The position numbers were made by a program, and so were the translations under genes. Shown piece after piece: positions 1 through 10,516 of a stretch of DNA of 64,000 nucleotides; position 1 is the first letter of the stretch; every line of letters starts with the position of its first letter. The notes beneath the pieces are model-generated. The model was not told the origin of the DNA, did not search any database, and worked only from the letters and a program-made list of their open reading frames with translations. The DNA comes from Oasisia sp. SBJ-2009 (lineage: Eukaryota > Annelida > Polychaeta > Sabellida > Siboglinidae), in the NCBI GenBank assembly GCA_964017155.1, contig OZ024861.1:17826953-17890952 (forward strand), in the 5' to 3' direction.

Positions 1-396
1 CAGACAGTGTCTTGTAGTGCTAAACCCATCTAGCTACAGACAGTGTCCTTCAGTGCTACACCCACCTAGCTACAGACAGTGTCTTGTAGTGCTAAACCCA
101 TCTAGCTACCGGCAGTGTCCTTCAGTGCTACACCCACCTAGCTACAGACAGTGTCTTGTAGTGCTAAACCCATCTAGCTACAGACAGTGTCCTTCAGTGC
201 TACAACTACCTAGCTACCGGCAGTGTCCTTCAGTGCTACACCCACCTAGCTACAGACAGTGTCCTTCAGTGCTACACCCACCTAGCTACAGACAGTGTCC
301 TTCAGTGCTACACCCACCTAGCTACCGACAGTGTCCTTCAGTGCTACAACTACATAGCTACAGACAGTGTCCTTCAATGCTACACCCACCTAGGTA
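1..396. repeat. 36-bp minisatellite, truncated by the window edge
   Basis: About eleven tandem copies of a 36-bp unit with core CAGTGCTACACCCACCTAGC, varying at a few positions (CTAAACCCATC or CTACAACTACC forms). The unit is twelve codons long, so one frame stays open as a 12-residue repeat, which is a consequence of unit length rather than evidence of coding. It may lie in an intron of the TTLL2-like gene or downstream of it. Confidence 0.9.
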
Positions 397-1259
397 TTAA
401 CAGTAAGTGATAATAGCTGTGACAGCTCTCTACAACAGTCATTATCATACATATGGTATTATGTATGCTTACTAAATGTGCAAATATATCCAATCACTCA
501 TAAGCAATGTTAAATGTTGACACAATGTAACACATGTGTAAGTAGCAGTGTAAAACGTTTTACAATTTCAGTAATTTATCAATTTCTGAAGTATGGAATC
601 TTATTTGTTTATCTTCATTATTTATCACTACAGTAATAAATGACTTCATCTGTACTGCAGCTGTCAGAAATGCCAATGCTAATGGTGTACATGTGGAAAC
701 ACGTTCTGCATTTCATATTTATTCAACTTGACATAGCACTGCTCTGCCACACAAAGGCCTACAAATATTATATAATGATATGCTCGAACTAGTGCTGCAA
801 TACGATGGTATTGATCCTTTGTACTGGACAGCAATAAAGCTAATTCAGATTACAATTCCTTGATTTTAATCAGAATCAATCAATGTGAACATAATATAAC
901 TGGAAACAGAATTATGTTGGGTGTACTCAGAGTTGGATGATGTGAATGTAGATAGTAGAGCAACTGAATTGCTTTCAATGGAATAGAAATTGCCTGCACA
1001 GGAATCAAGTTTTTTAAAGTTCAGTAGACCGTAGCCACTATTGTTTTACTTTGGGTTACAAAAGTACAACTATTCAAATGCAAAAAATATGATACCCAAA
1101 CAAAAACTAAATAGACAAAATTATGAGGTGACCACTGGTTGGTTTGGAGCAAGCAGAATCTAATTAGTTTGCCTTAAAGTTAGAGGGGCAGAGGCCACAA
1201 GAAGTCGATACAACAAAAGACATAGACTGCCAGTTCTTGTACTGCATAAAGCATGGTGT
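397..1259. other. AT-rich non-coding stretch
   Basis: No open frame with recognisable protein similarity was seen on either strand. I searched the minus strand for the next TTLL2 exon (expected to begin V-N-Y/F-S-P) and did not find it. Probably intron of the TTLL2-like gene. Confidence 0.5.
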
Positions 1260-1263
1260 ACTA

Positions 1264-4200
1264 ACTCCTTTAAGGAGAAGGAGGGAGGCAAGTGAAGGGA
1301 GAAGGAGGGAGGCAAGTGTAGGGACAAGGGAGGCAAGTGAAGGGTGAAGGAGGGAGACAAGTGGAGGGACAAGGGAGGCAAGTGAAGGGTGAAGGAGGGA
1401 GACAAGTGAAGGGACAAGGGAGGCAAGTGAAGGGTGAAGGAGGGAGGCAAGTGAAGGGTGAAGGAGGGAGACAAGTGTAGGGACAAGGGAGGCAAGTGAA
1501 GGGTGAAGGAGGGAGACAAGTGGAGGGACAAGGGAGGCAAGTGAAGGGTGAAGGAGGGAGACAAGTGAAGGGACAAGGGAGGCAAGTGAAGGGTGAAGGA
1601 GGGAGACAAGTGAAGGGACAAGGGAGGCAAGTGAAGGGTGAAGGAGGGAGACAAGTGAAGGGACAAGGGAGGCAAGTGAAGGGTGAAGGAGGGAGACAAG
1701 TGAAGGGACAAGGGAGGCAAGTGAAGGGTGAAGGAGGGAGACAAGTGAAGGGACAAGGGAGGCAAGTGAAGGGAGAAGGAGGGAGGCAAGTGTAGGGACA
1801 AGGGAGGCAAGTGAAGGGTGAAGGAGGGAGACAAGTGAAGGGACAAGGGAGGCAAGTGAAGGGTGAAGGAGGGAGGCAAGTGAAGGGTGAAGGAGGGAGA
1901 CAAGTGTAGGGACAAGGGAGGCAAGTGAAGGGTGAAGGAGGGAGACAAGTGTAGGGACAAGGGAGGCAAGTGAAGGGTGAAGGAGGGAGACAAGTGTAGG
2001 GACAAGGGAGGCAAGTGAAGGGTGAAGGAGGGAGGCAAGTGGAGGGACAAGGGAGGCAAGTGAAGGGTGAAGGAGGGAGACAAGTGTAGGGACAAGGGAG
2101 GCAAGTGAAGGGTGAAGGAGGGAGACAAGTGTAGGGACAAGGGAGGCAAGTGAAGGGTGAAGGAGGGAGACAAGTGTAGGGACAAGGGAGGCAAGTGAAG
2201 GGTGAAGGAGGGAGGCAAGTGGAGGGACAAGGGAGGCAAGTGAAGGGTGAAGGAGGGAGACAAGTGGAGGGTGAAGGAGGGAGGCAAGTGAAGGGACAAT
2301 GGAGGCAAGTGGAGGGAGAAGGAGGGAGGCAAGTGGAGGGACAAGGGAGGCAAGTGAAGGGTGAAGGAGGGAGACAAGTGGAGGGTGAAGGAGGGAGGCA
2401 AGTGAAGGGAGAAGGAGGGAGGCAAGTGGAGGGACAATGGAGGCAAGTGGAGGGAGAAGGAGGGAGGCAAGTGAAGGGAGAAGGAGGGAGGCAAGTGGAG
2501 GGACAATGGAGGCAAGTGGAGGGAGAAGGAGGGAGACAAGTGGAGGGTGAAGGAGGGAGGCAAGTGGAGGGACAAGGGAGGCAAGTGAAGGGTGAAGGAG
2601 GGAGACAAGTGGAGGGTGAAGGAGGGAGGCAAGTGGAGGGACAATGGAGGCAAGTGGAGGGTGAAGGAGGGAGGCAAGTGGAGGGACAATGGAGGCAAGT
2701 GGAGGGTGAAGGAGGGAGGCAAGTGGAGGGAGAAGGAGGGAGGCAAGTGGAGGGAGAAGGAGGGAGGCAAGTGGAGGGTGAAGGAGGGAGGCAAGTGGAG
2801 GGAGAAGGAGGGAGGCAAGTGAAGGGAGAAGGAGGGAGGCAAGTGGAGGGAGAAGGAGGGAGGCAAGTGGAGGGAGAAGGAGGGAGGCAAGTGGAGGGTG
2901 AAGGAGGGAGGCAAGTGGAGGGAGAAGGAGGGAGGCAAGTGGAGGGAGAAGGAGGGAGGCAAGTGGAGGGTGAAGGAGGGAGGCAAGTGGAGGGTGAAGG
3001 AGGGAGGCAAGTGGAGGGAGAAGGAGGGAGGCAAGTGGAGGGAGAAGGAGGGAGGCAAGTGGAGGGAGAAGGAGGGAGGCAAGTGAAGGGAGAAGGAGGG
3101 AGGCAAGTGGAGGGTGAAGGAGGGACGCAAGTGGAGGGAGAAGGAGGGAGGCAAGTGGAGGGAGAAGGAGGGAGGCAAGTGAAGGGAGAAGGAGGGAGGC
3201 AAGTGGAGGGTGAAGGAGGGAGACAAGTGGAGGGTGAATGAGGGAGGCAAGTGGAGGATGAATGAGGGAGGCAAGTGGAGGATGAATGAGGGAGGCAAGT
3301 GGAGGGTGAATGAGGGAGGCAAGTGGAGGGTGAATGAGGGAGGCAAGTGGAGGATGAATGAGGGAGGCAAGTGGAGGGTGAATGAGGGAGGCAAGTGGAG
3401 GGTGAATGAGGGAGGCAAGTGGAGGGTGAATGAGGGAGGCAAGTGGAGGATGAATGAGGGAGGCAAGTGGAGGGTGAATGAGGGAGGCAAGTGGATGATG
3501 AATGAGGGAGGCAAGTGGAGGGAGAAGGAGGGAGGCAAGTGGAGGGTGAAGGAGGGAGACAAGTGGAGGGTGAAGGAGGGAGGCAAGTGAAGGCTGAAGG
3601 AGGGAGGCAAGTGGAGGGACAAGGGAGGCAAGTGAAGGGTGAATGAGGGAGGCAAGTGGAGGATGAATGAGGGAGGCAAGTGGAGGATGAATGAGGGAGG
3701 CAAGTGGAGGATGAATGAGGGAGGCAAGTGGAGGGTGAATGAGGGAGGCAAGTGGAGGATGAATGAGGGAGGCAAGTGGAGGATGAATGAGGGAGGCAAG
3801 TGGAGGGTGAATGAGGGAGGCAAGTGGAGGGTGAATGAGGGAGGCAAGTGGAGGATGAATGAGGGAGGCAAGTGGAGGGTGAATGAGGGAGGCAAGTGGA
3901 GGGTGAATGAGGGAGGCAAGTGGAGGATGAATGAGGGAGGCAAGTGGAGGGTGAATGAGGGAGGCAAGTGGAGGGTGAATGAGGGAGGCAAGTGGAGGAT
4001 GAATGAGGGAGGCAAGTGGAGGATGAATGAGGGAGGCAAGTGGAGGGTGAATGAGGGAGGCAAGTGGAGGGTGAATGAGGGAGGCAAGTGGAGGGTGAAT
4101 GAGGGAGGCAAGTGGAGGGTGAATGAGGGAGGCAAGTGGAGGGTGAATGAGGGAGGCAAGTGGAGGATGAATGAGGGAGGCAAGTGGAGGGTGAAGGGGG

Positions 4201-4795
4201 AGACAAATGGAGGGAGGAGGGAGCCAAGTGGGGGGAGGCAAGTGGGGGAAGAAGAAGGGAGATCAATGGACGGAGGATGGAGACACGTGGAGGGAGGAAA
4301 ATGGAGGGAGTAGGAGGTAGACAAGTAGAGAGAGAAGGAGGGAGAGAAATGGGGGAGAAGGACGGAGACAAGTGTATGGAGTAGACACGGGGAGAGAGGA
4401 GGGAGACAAGTGGAGGGAGAAGGAAGACTAGTGGAGAGAAAAGGAGGGAGACAAGTGGAGAAAAGAAAAGAGACAAGTAGACGGAGGAGGGAGACAAGTG
4501 CACAGAGAAGGGGGTAGACAAGTGGAATGAAGAAGGAGACATTTGGAGTTAGATTGGGGAAGACAAGTGGAGTGAGAATGAGGGAGACAAGTAGGAGAAG
4601 GAGGGCGACAAGTGGAGATAAAAGGAGGGACAAGTGGAGAGAGAAGGAGGTAAACAAATGGACAGAGAAGGAGGGAGACAAGTGGATAGACAAGTGGAGA
4701 GAGAAGGAGGGAAACAATTGGAGACAGAGAAGGAGGGATACAAGTGTAGGGATGAGGGAGACAAGTGGAGAGAAAATGAGGGAGACATTACATTT
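1264..4795. repeat. Purine-rich minisatellite of 24-bp and 21-bp units in a TTLL2 intron
   Basis: A nearly 3-kb array whose plus strand is almost entirely A and G. From about 1310 to 2230 a 24-bp unit (core GTGAAGGGTGAAGGAGGGAG) alternates with a 21-bp unit (core GTGAAGGGACAAGGGAGGCA) as a 45-bp dimer. From about 2250 to 4190 it is mostly 24-bp monomers, first GGAGAAGGAGGGAG forms, then GGTGAATGAGGGAG forms. From 4200 to 4795 the repeat is degenerate. All units are multiples of three, so several long frames of low-complexity P/S/L/H residues stay open on the minus strand. These are not credible genes. The array ends about 25 bp from the TTLL2 exon donor. Confidence 0.95.
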
Positions 4796-4818
4796 TGAGA
4801 TACAAAGTCAAGATTTAC

Positions 4819-5745
4819 CTCAAGTAGCCAAGGTTTGAGGTTCTCATCTATGATGATGTCGAAGCCATATAGCTCAAACGTGTGATCAACCATTCGGACC
4901 TGGTGTGCTTGCAGTGCCACCGTAAGGATGATTATGTTAATAATCCGCGCCCAGATGATGGTGTCATCAATTCCCACCTGGTGAAAGTAATGACGCAACT
5001 GCATCAACGTCCATTTACACCCTGCGCCAACTCGCTCTTTTTCTTCCGTGTAGGTTGGACTGTGTTTGTTGATGGACGTGTTTGTCAGATGTGCAAAGCT
5101 GTTGTCCAGGCAGTCGAGATCATACTTCTGCGTTGAGAAGCGAGCAAGTCCCTCCTGGTATACATATATGGTAAGTGGGTGGAAGCTTGGAATGAGCACA
5201 TACAGACGTAAGTCAAACTTGTAGCCAGATATGAGGAGTGGGTTGGTGATGTACTGTTGGATAACTGCACTGCAGTCATACTGGAGCTCTGACAGATCAC
5301 GGAATATAAAGATCCCGCGCCCACGAGACAAATCAACTGGCTTGCAGATCCAGTAGAATGTTTTATCTGGATGTTTCTCTTTCAGACGGGTGTAGTCAGC
5401 AACAAACTTGGTGTAGTCGTTTGGTAGATTGAACGACACTGGACTGAAGTTGAAGACTGCAGGCCCATACACAGCCTTCATGCGACTCAGATTGCGACCA
5501 AGGCTGTCCTTACGAGTGATCAACATTGACTTGGGGCAGTGGTTGAGCCATTGCCATCGTTTGATATTATCATACTCGGACACGCGGAACTGCGAGCAAC
5601 GCCACCACAGGTTCCAGTCAGACATCGGTTGCTCAAGTTCATCGTACTCCAGCCATCCTCGCTCGAGAAACACTTGGCGCACCAACTCTGGACCCTGTCC
5701 ATAATGGTCATTCATGCGGAACACAAAGGGTTGTCTCTCATTCAT
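4819..5745 (-). CDS. TTLL2: TTLL2-like tubulin tyrosine ligase-like protein, first coding exon
   Basis: A single open exon of 309 codons from ATG at 5745 (preceded by an in-frame TGA six bases upstream) to a donor reading CTTGAG|GTAAAT, with the exon ending at 4819 in phase 0. Tubulin tyrosine ligase-like enzymes add glutamate, glycine or tyrosine to tubulin using ATP; TTLL2 is a probable polyglutamylase acting on axonemal microtubules. Visible family motifs in order are VFRMNDHYGQGPE near the start, DWNLWWR, LNHCPKS, LPNDYTKF, WICKPVDLSRGRGIFIF (nucleotide-binding lysine and glycine loop), QQYITNPLLISGYKFDLRLY, YVYQEGLARFST, AHLTNTSINK, GCKWTL and finally ENLKPWLLE of the ATP-grasp core, where the exon stops. 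The next exon should supply V-N and the C-terminal tail, but it is not in this window. Human TTLL2 aligns throughout from recall. The frame continues past the donor into the minisatellite; that extension is intron. Confidence 0.9.
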
Positions 5746-7323
5746 GCTGGCTCAATAAATGTGAAGTGCTGACACCCGTCTTTTAATTCATGTTGTATTC
5801 ACAAATATAGAAATCACGGAAAGGTCAAACCTAACTTGGGAAACCCAACATTTGACCTAAAACAAAGAATTCAATACTGTTAATTAAAGCAACTCTTGGT
5901 ATGCCATCAAACAAAGAACTAAGACATGTATGTTCAAAATGTTTGTCAATAAAAATAATACAGCAAAAGCCTTTAAAAAAAATCTGATAAACAAGTAATT
6001 TTTCATAATTTCTTCTGGTATTATCTAAGTTCACAATAACATTAACAAATTATGTGGTTTGTCAATGTTTTCGATACATTATTTTTAGATTATAGGTGTC
6101 GAATAACTTTTAAAAGTGACACCATTTGTTGCCATGTGAAACATATTTTCCCAGGAAATGGCTTGACAAATAAGCAATACACAGTAACAGTACTCAAACA
6201 CACTTAAATAATTATAGTAAATTGTGGATTGCTACCATCCAAAACAAACAAGAAATGTTACCCTGTTATCTCAGGCAATTACGAAACCCAGGGAGTTTGG
6301 CATTATGGGCCCCCTGTGGCGGGGGTGCTGGGGCAAGTCGAGGTGGAATCGGGTTACGAAGATGTTGATGATTAATTGATTTAATGCCTTGGCTGTTTTC
6401 TGTTTTGTGCCAACATTGTTTTCTTGCAATTCATGTTTTATAATAAATGAATATAAATGTTTTTATTAAAGAGTCACCGCAACATATTATTAATATTATG
6501 CATGCAGTGTTTGTTCCGACTGGTGCTGTTTGCGCCTTTTTATCTTGCCAACGATCCGTGTACAGACCCCGGCCGGTAGCAACAGGAGAAACTGTCTTAT
6601 AGTTCAGCCATACCGAGTGTGAATGTCATAAAGATTATAGCATTGTTATCACAGTTATGATTTCTGAGCTGAAAACAATCAAGGTAACTATACTCCGTAC
6701 CTTTATTTCCGTGATATGCATAAGATCCAACGTGTCTGTATAGAGTAAAGTACTTGTCAACATACCCCTACGCGTTCGTGAATCTCTATCGAGTTTATGA
6801 CAGCGACATACACACAAGTCAGCTGACTTCGCGATTTGACCAATCAGAAAAGTTTACCACGACCTTGACATTCCGCTATGCATAATGTGTACAGGTTTTA
6901 TTCAATATAATAATTTATAAGATACAAATAACATGTTATAAACATTATCTATAGAAAAATTTGCGCAAGGTACGTGTTTCTATAAACGTCTAACTAATAT
7001 ATATATATTATATATATAAGTATTGTTTTTTATCGAATTATAGCTGCAAAAATGTAATTAAAAAAATAGTTTTTGTATGATTACCGAAAAATTAAACACG
7101 CAACTTTTGAAGACTTGCTACCTACACTTTTAGTGTTACAGGCTACACGTGTACGACCAAATGAACAAAATCGCCATTTATTTCTAGACAGGCCTAAATT
7201 GTCAGTAGAAGCCTTTCGTGCCAGACGGTAAGAATGACAAGTAGTGTCGCCACCTAGCGGAACTCGATTGCATTATGAAATACATGAATGCTGCCACCTG
7301 TGGGACTTTTCTAGGAAGATGCT
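5746..7323. other. Intergenic region upstream of TTLL2
   Basis: AT-rich DNA that should hold the 5' UTR and promoter of the minus-strand TTLL2-like gene. I see no recognisable coding exon. A short alternating AT palindrome lies at about 6998-7018. A slightly GC-richer patch occurs at 6290-6350, but no promoter element can be assigned with confidence. Confidence 0.4.
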
Positions 7324-7332
7324 ATGTTAAAA

Positions 7333-7605
7333 GGACGAGACTATTCGCAGAGCAGCTCTGCGGATAAGGAAACGTTAACCACTATCCGCAGAGCAGCGGA
7401 TAGTGGCTAAGCGGCTCAATCTTTCTGACCTATCATTTACAAACGTGCATCGCCTCAGTGAAAGACCGCAACGACAACACGTTGTTTTTAATATAAGTCT
7501 ACAACATGCGCATAAAATCCTGTGCGGTGATTGGATGAATCCTGCTCTGCGAATAGTGGTTTATGTTTCCTTGTCCGCAGAGCTGCTCTGCGGTTAGCCA
7601 GTCCG
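7333..7605. mobile_element. MITE with nested palindromic terminal inverted repeats and a 9-bp target duplication
   Basis: Inverted arms of about 55 bp (7333-7400 against 7541-7605) share the core CGCAGAGCAGCTCTGCGG, itself a palindrome, followed by AAGGAAAC and then CCACTAT[C/T]CGCAGAGCAG. The element is flanked by a direct repeat ATGTTAAAA at 7324-7332 and 7606-7614. It has no coding capacity. Non-autonomous DNA elements with 8-9-bp duplications belong to the hAT or Mutator groups; the sequence does not settle which. Confidence 0.8.
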
Positions 7606-7813
7606 ATGTTAAAACTCCGCGGTCACGTAAACTTCATTCATCCAAGAATACTGAAGTAAAGATCTTACCAAGAACTTACCTCAAGATCGGTCAGTAATTG
7701 CCCAAAATTGAGCATTGAGACCGTCTCAAGCGATAGTTTTCTGATGGTGTAGTTCTCTATTGATTTATTTTTTCATATGTATTTTTATTTTTTATCCGGT
7801 TTGTCAAGGCTGG

Positions 7814-8601
7814 TTAATTTGTAAAATTATAATTGTACAGGTCTAGGTGACCTCTCCAATCTTTTCGGAGGGGTGACTTCAGTTCATTTACTGTGGTGGC
7901 CTGAACTGTGTCGTATGAGAGGGAGTTCCACATTTTAACCACTCTGGTCGCGAAGAAGTGGTGTCTGTACACCTGTAGCCAGTTGCTCTGTGTGTTTGTA
8001 GTTTTTCGCTGTGCCCTCTTGTTGTACCAGTGGTAGTGCCAGTGGCTTTTTGGAACATGAGCTTTGATGGGCACTGTGGACATCTGCAGTTCTGGTTGAC
8101 CGAGTCAATTTTTTTGATAATTTTGAATGTCTGGATGATGTCTGTTCTCTGTCTTCTATAGTTTAAGGTATGAAGTTGTAGTCCTATTAGTCTGCTATTG
8201 TATGGTAGTCCCTTTGTTTCTGGCACAAGTTGTGTTGCTCGCCGCTGAACTTGTTCAATGAGATCTCTGTCTTTTTTCAGGTGAGGGCACCAGACACATG
8301 ATGCATACTCCAGGTGTGGTCTAACCAGTGCTTTGTAGAGCAGCAGAAATGTGTCTTTGTTGAGATATCGGAATGTTCTTGCTAGGCACCCAAGAACACG
8401 GTTGGCTTTCTTGACAGCATTGTCAATATGGTCAGAGAACTTGAGTTGGTGGTCAATGCTCACTCCAAGGTCTTTTTCTGAGGTTACCACATCTAGCACG
8501 TGAATGTCGCCACTGTCATTGTTCATGTGGTAAGTGTTCTGCGGGTTTGACTGTCCGAGGTAAAGATCTATATTAAAGAGAGGGACATTAGCATCTAACA
8601 C
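7814..8601 (-). pseudogene. 3' end of a CR1/L2-like LINE reverse transcriptase, decayed
   Basis: Read on the minus strand, 8601 to about 7888 encodes the thumb and C-terminal part of a non-LTR retrotransposon polymerase. It includes EKDLGVSIDHQLKFSDHI, ANRVLGCLARTFRYL, LYKALVRPHLEYASCVW and IEQVQRRATQLVPE, which are family hallmarks. The C-terminal tail, with KAHVPKSHWHYHWYNKR and FFATRVVKMWNSL, continues in another frame from about 8083 to 7814, so at least one frameshift separates them. The catalytic part of the polymerase and the endonuclease are absent (5' truncation), as is usual for dead LINE copies. It has no role in the neighbouring genes. Confidence 0.85.
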
Positions 8602-9545
8602 AGACCGTCATGACACCCATATTGTAGTATCTTCTTGGTAACTGTTGCACTTAGTTACAGGCACACCAGAAACCAAGCAAATATTAAGTGAAGTGGTGCC
8701 TATCAACGGAAGTAATCAACCCCAAACAAAGGTGCGTATTATCGCTTGTGCTGTGTCCGTGTTTCTAAAAACAGTTCGTTCTCTTGTGAATGTGTTGTCT
8801 CCGTCAGTTTTGCATGTAGTTGGCTGACATTTGCTATCAGGCAGACATTTGTCATCTAGCTTTCCAGTTAATAGATTCTGACATTTTTCGAAATTCATCT
8901 GAAGGGTGGAAAACAAGTTGTTTACATTTGATTTTGAACATCCTCCTCCTCACTCACAGTCTGAATACTGGGTCCATAAAATATGTCTCTTACAAGTAGC
9001 ATATACCCTCTTTCATAATTCATATATTTCCTACAGATGGAGCCATGACCCCATGTGTCATTCATCAATGAAATTATCATCCCACCTCTCATGTTAGCAT
9101 GTTAGAAAACGTGAGTGTCACCGGACTGCCTACTTTTTTATTTAATGCCCTACTACTAATCATTTTATTGATCTATTTATTCTAATATTTTATTAACTTA
9201 TTATCTTAGCTCACACTGTCGTATCCTTTACATTGCATGACCGTGACATTTAATGTACAAATAATTTATTTATTATATTTATTTTATTAATTTAGTCATC
9301 ATTTTAATGCACACTTAATGTACAGTTAATTGTGTTTATCTATTTGTCATATTTATTTTATCAACTTATTACTTTAGCACACAGTCATGTTACAACTGCA
9401 GGATAGTGAAACATCACTTTTTTGCAGCACATTCTTGAATTATTTGAAGAAAAGACAGGATAAAAAATGATAATGAAGAAATTAGTGTAATGTGCATATT
9501 TGTTCAAAGGACCTGTTGAGTACTGGTAGATGATAGCCACCAATG
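8602..9545. other. Intergenic, nothing recognised
   Basis: AT-rich sequence; short open frames show no similarity that I recognise. The stretch 9130-9380 contains a loosely repeated motif (TTTATT...TTATTA...TTAGC.CACA) suggesting an old degenerate duplication. Confidence 0.4.
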
Positions 9546-9549
9546 TTGC

Positions 9550-9695
9550 ACAGAGAGAGACAGACAGACAGACAGACAGAGAGACATAGCCAGAGACAGA
9601 AAGAGAGAGACAGAGAGAGAGACAGAGAGAGACAGAGACAGACAGAGAGAGACAAATAGACAGAGAGAGACAGATAGACAGAGAGAGACAGACAG
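9550..9695. repeat. (GACA/GAGA)n microsatellite
   Basis: Interspersed GAGA, GACA and CAGA units over about 140 bp. Low complexity and non-coding. Confidence 0.9.
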
Positions 9696-10049
9696 CAATT
9701 TACATAAGTTTACAATAACAGAACACATGGCGGGCAAATATTATATTAACAAACTTGAGGCAGATATAAACTACATGACTAAAAGTACAAAAGAACAGAA
9801 ACATCCAGAAATTTACATCTTGACTTTTTAAACTCTGTATTGAACAAAAAAACAACTGCAGAATCAGTGCAGATAGTTCAACAAAACTATGATCTGGGTT
9901 AGTTTTCATATCATAATAACAATTAGTTGTTTAAAAATTAGGTTCCATTCAATTTTAAGTTTTGTTTTACAACTTTGGTCACTGTTTGGCAGCTAAGCCA
10001 TCTTTAATCATTATTCACATAGCTTTTTTTGTCCCCTTTTAAGGAGTAA

Positions 10050-10420
10050 AAAATTGACATTAATTATTTTGATTAAAATTTTATGTCACATTTGAATTAT
10101 CAATAATATATATTATATATATATATGTGTGTGTATATTTATATAGAGAGAGGGAGAGGGAGAGCACGCTTCATACATTTGTGTTGTTTTTTCAGATTCA
10201 CATGAATTTTTTTTCAGTTTGTTGACATTGACATTCATTATTTTTTGATTGAAATTTTATGTCAGCATTTGAATTTTCAATAATATATTATATATATGTG
10301 TTTGTGTGTGTAGAGAGAGAGTGAGAGCACGCTTCATAAATTTTTATTGTTTATTAAGATTCACATAAAGTTAAAACTATGATACTGAATACTGTATCTA
10401 CCGGTATATTTTTTTTCAGT
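10050..10420. repeat. Two-copy ~180-bp tandem duplication ending at a splice acceptor
   Basis: Two diverged copies (about 10050-10220 and 10228-10420) share TTATTTTGATTAAAATTTTA-type sequence, an AT/TG tract, a GAGAG tract, GAGCACGCTTCATA and AAGATTCACAT. Both copies end with a run of T followed by CAGTT. In the second copy this is the acceptor in front of the ferroportin start-codon exon (CAG at 10417-10419), so the first copy carries a duplicate acceptor at about 10215. Confidence 0.6.
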
Positions 10421-10516
10421 TGGTCTAATCAATAGACATACAGACAGAGTGATTAAGCACTATGGCAACAGAAGAGTCTGACCAGCTGGACACGCTGACC
10501 AGGTCCAGCAGACGGG
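10420..10516 (+). CDS. SLC40A1: SLC40A1 exon 1 (start codon)
   Basis: Acceptor TTTTTTTTCAG ends at 10419. About 42 bases of 5' UTR precede ATG at 10462, and the donor is at 10517. Encodes residues 1-18 (MATEESDQLDTLTRSSRR) in phase 1. The acceptor implies an upstream non-coding exon that I could not place. Confidence 0.75.

Noticed and set aside
1160..4717. Minus-strand open frames of more than 1000 codons rich in P, S, L, H
   Set aside because: They are read through the 24/21-bp minisatellite, whose units are multiples of three. Several frames are open at once and composition is repeat-driven.
4549..4818. TTLL2 protein extending past the ATP-grasp motif into the array
   Set aside because: A consensus donor follows the LLE codon and the downstream translation is minisatellite. 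The conserved V-N-Y-S continuation is absent.
8645..9097. Short frames (60-66 codons) between the LINE and the GA repeat
   Set aside because: No similarity, no splice context, and overlapping frames on both strands.
10420..10461. Iron-responsive element in the ferroportin 5' UTR
   Set aside because: No CAGTGN loop with flanking stem in the visible UTR part. An IRE could be in an unseen upstream exon.
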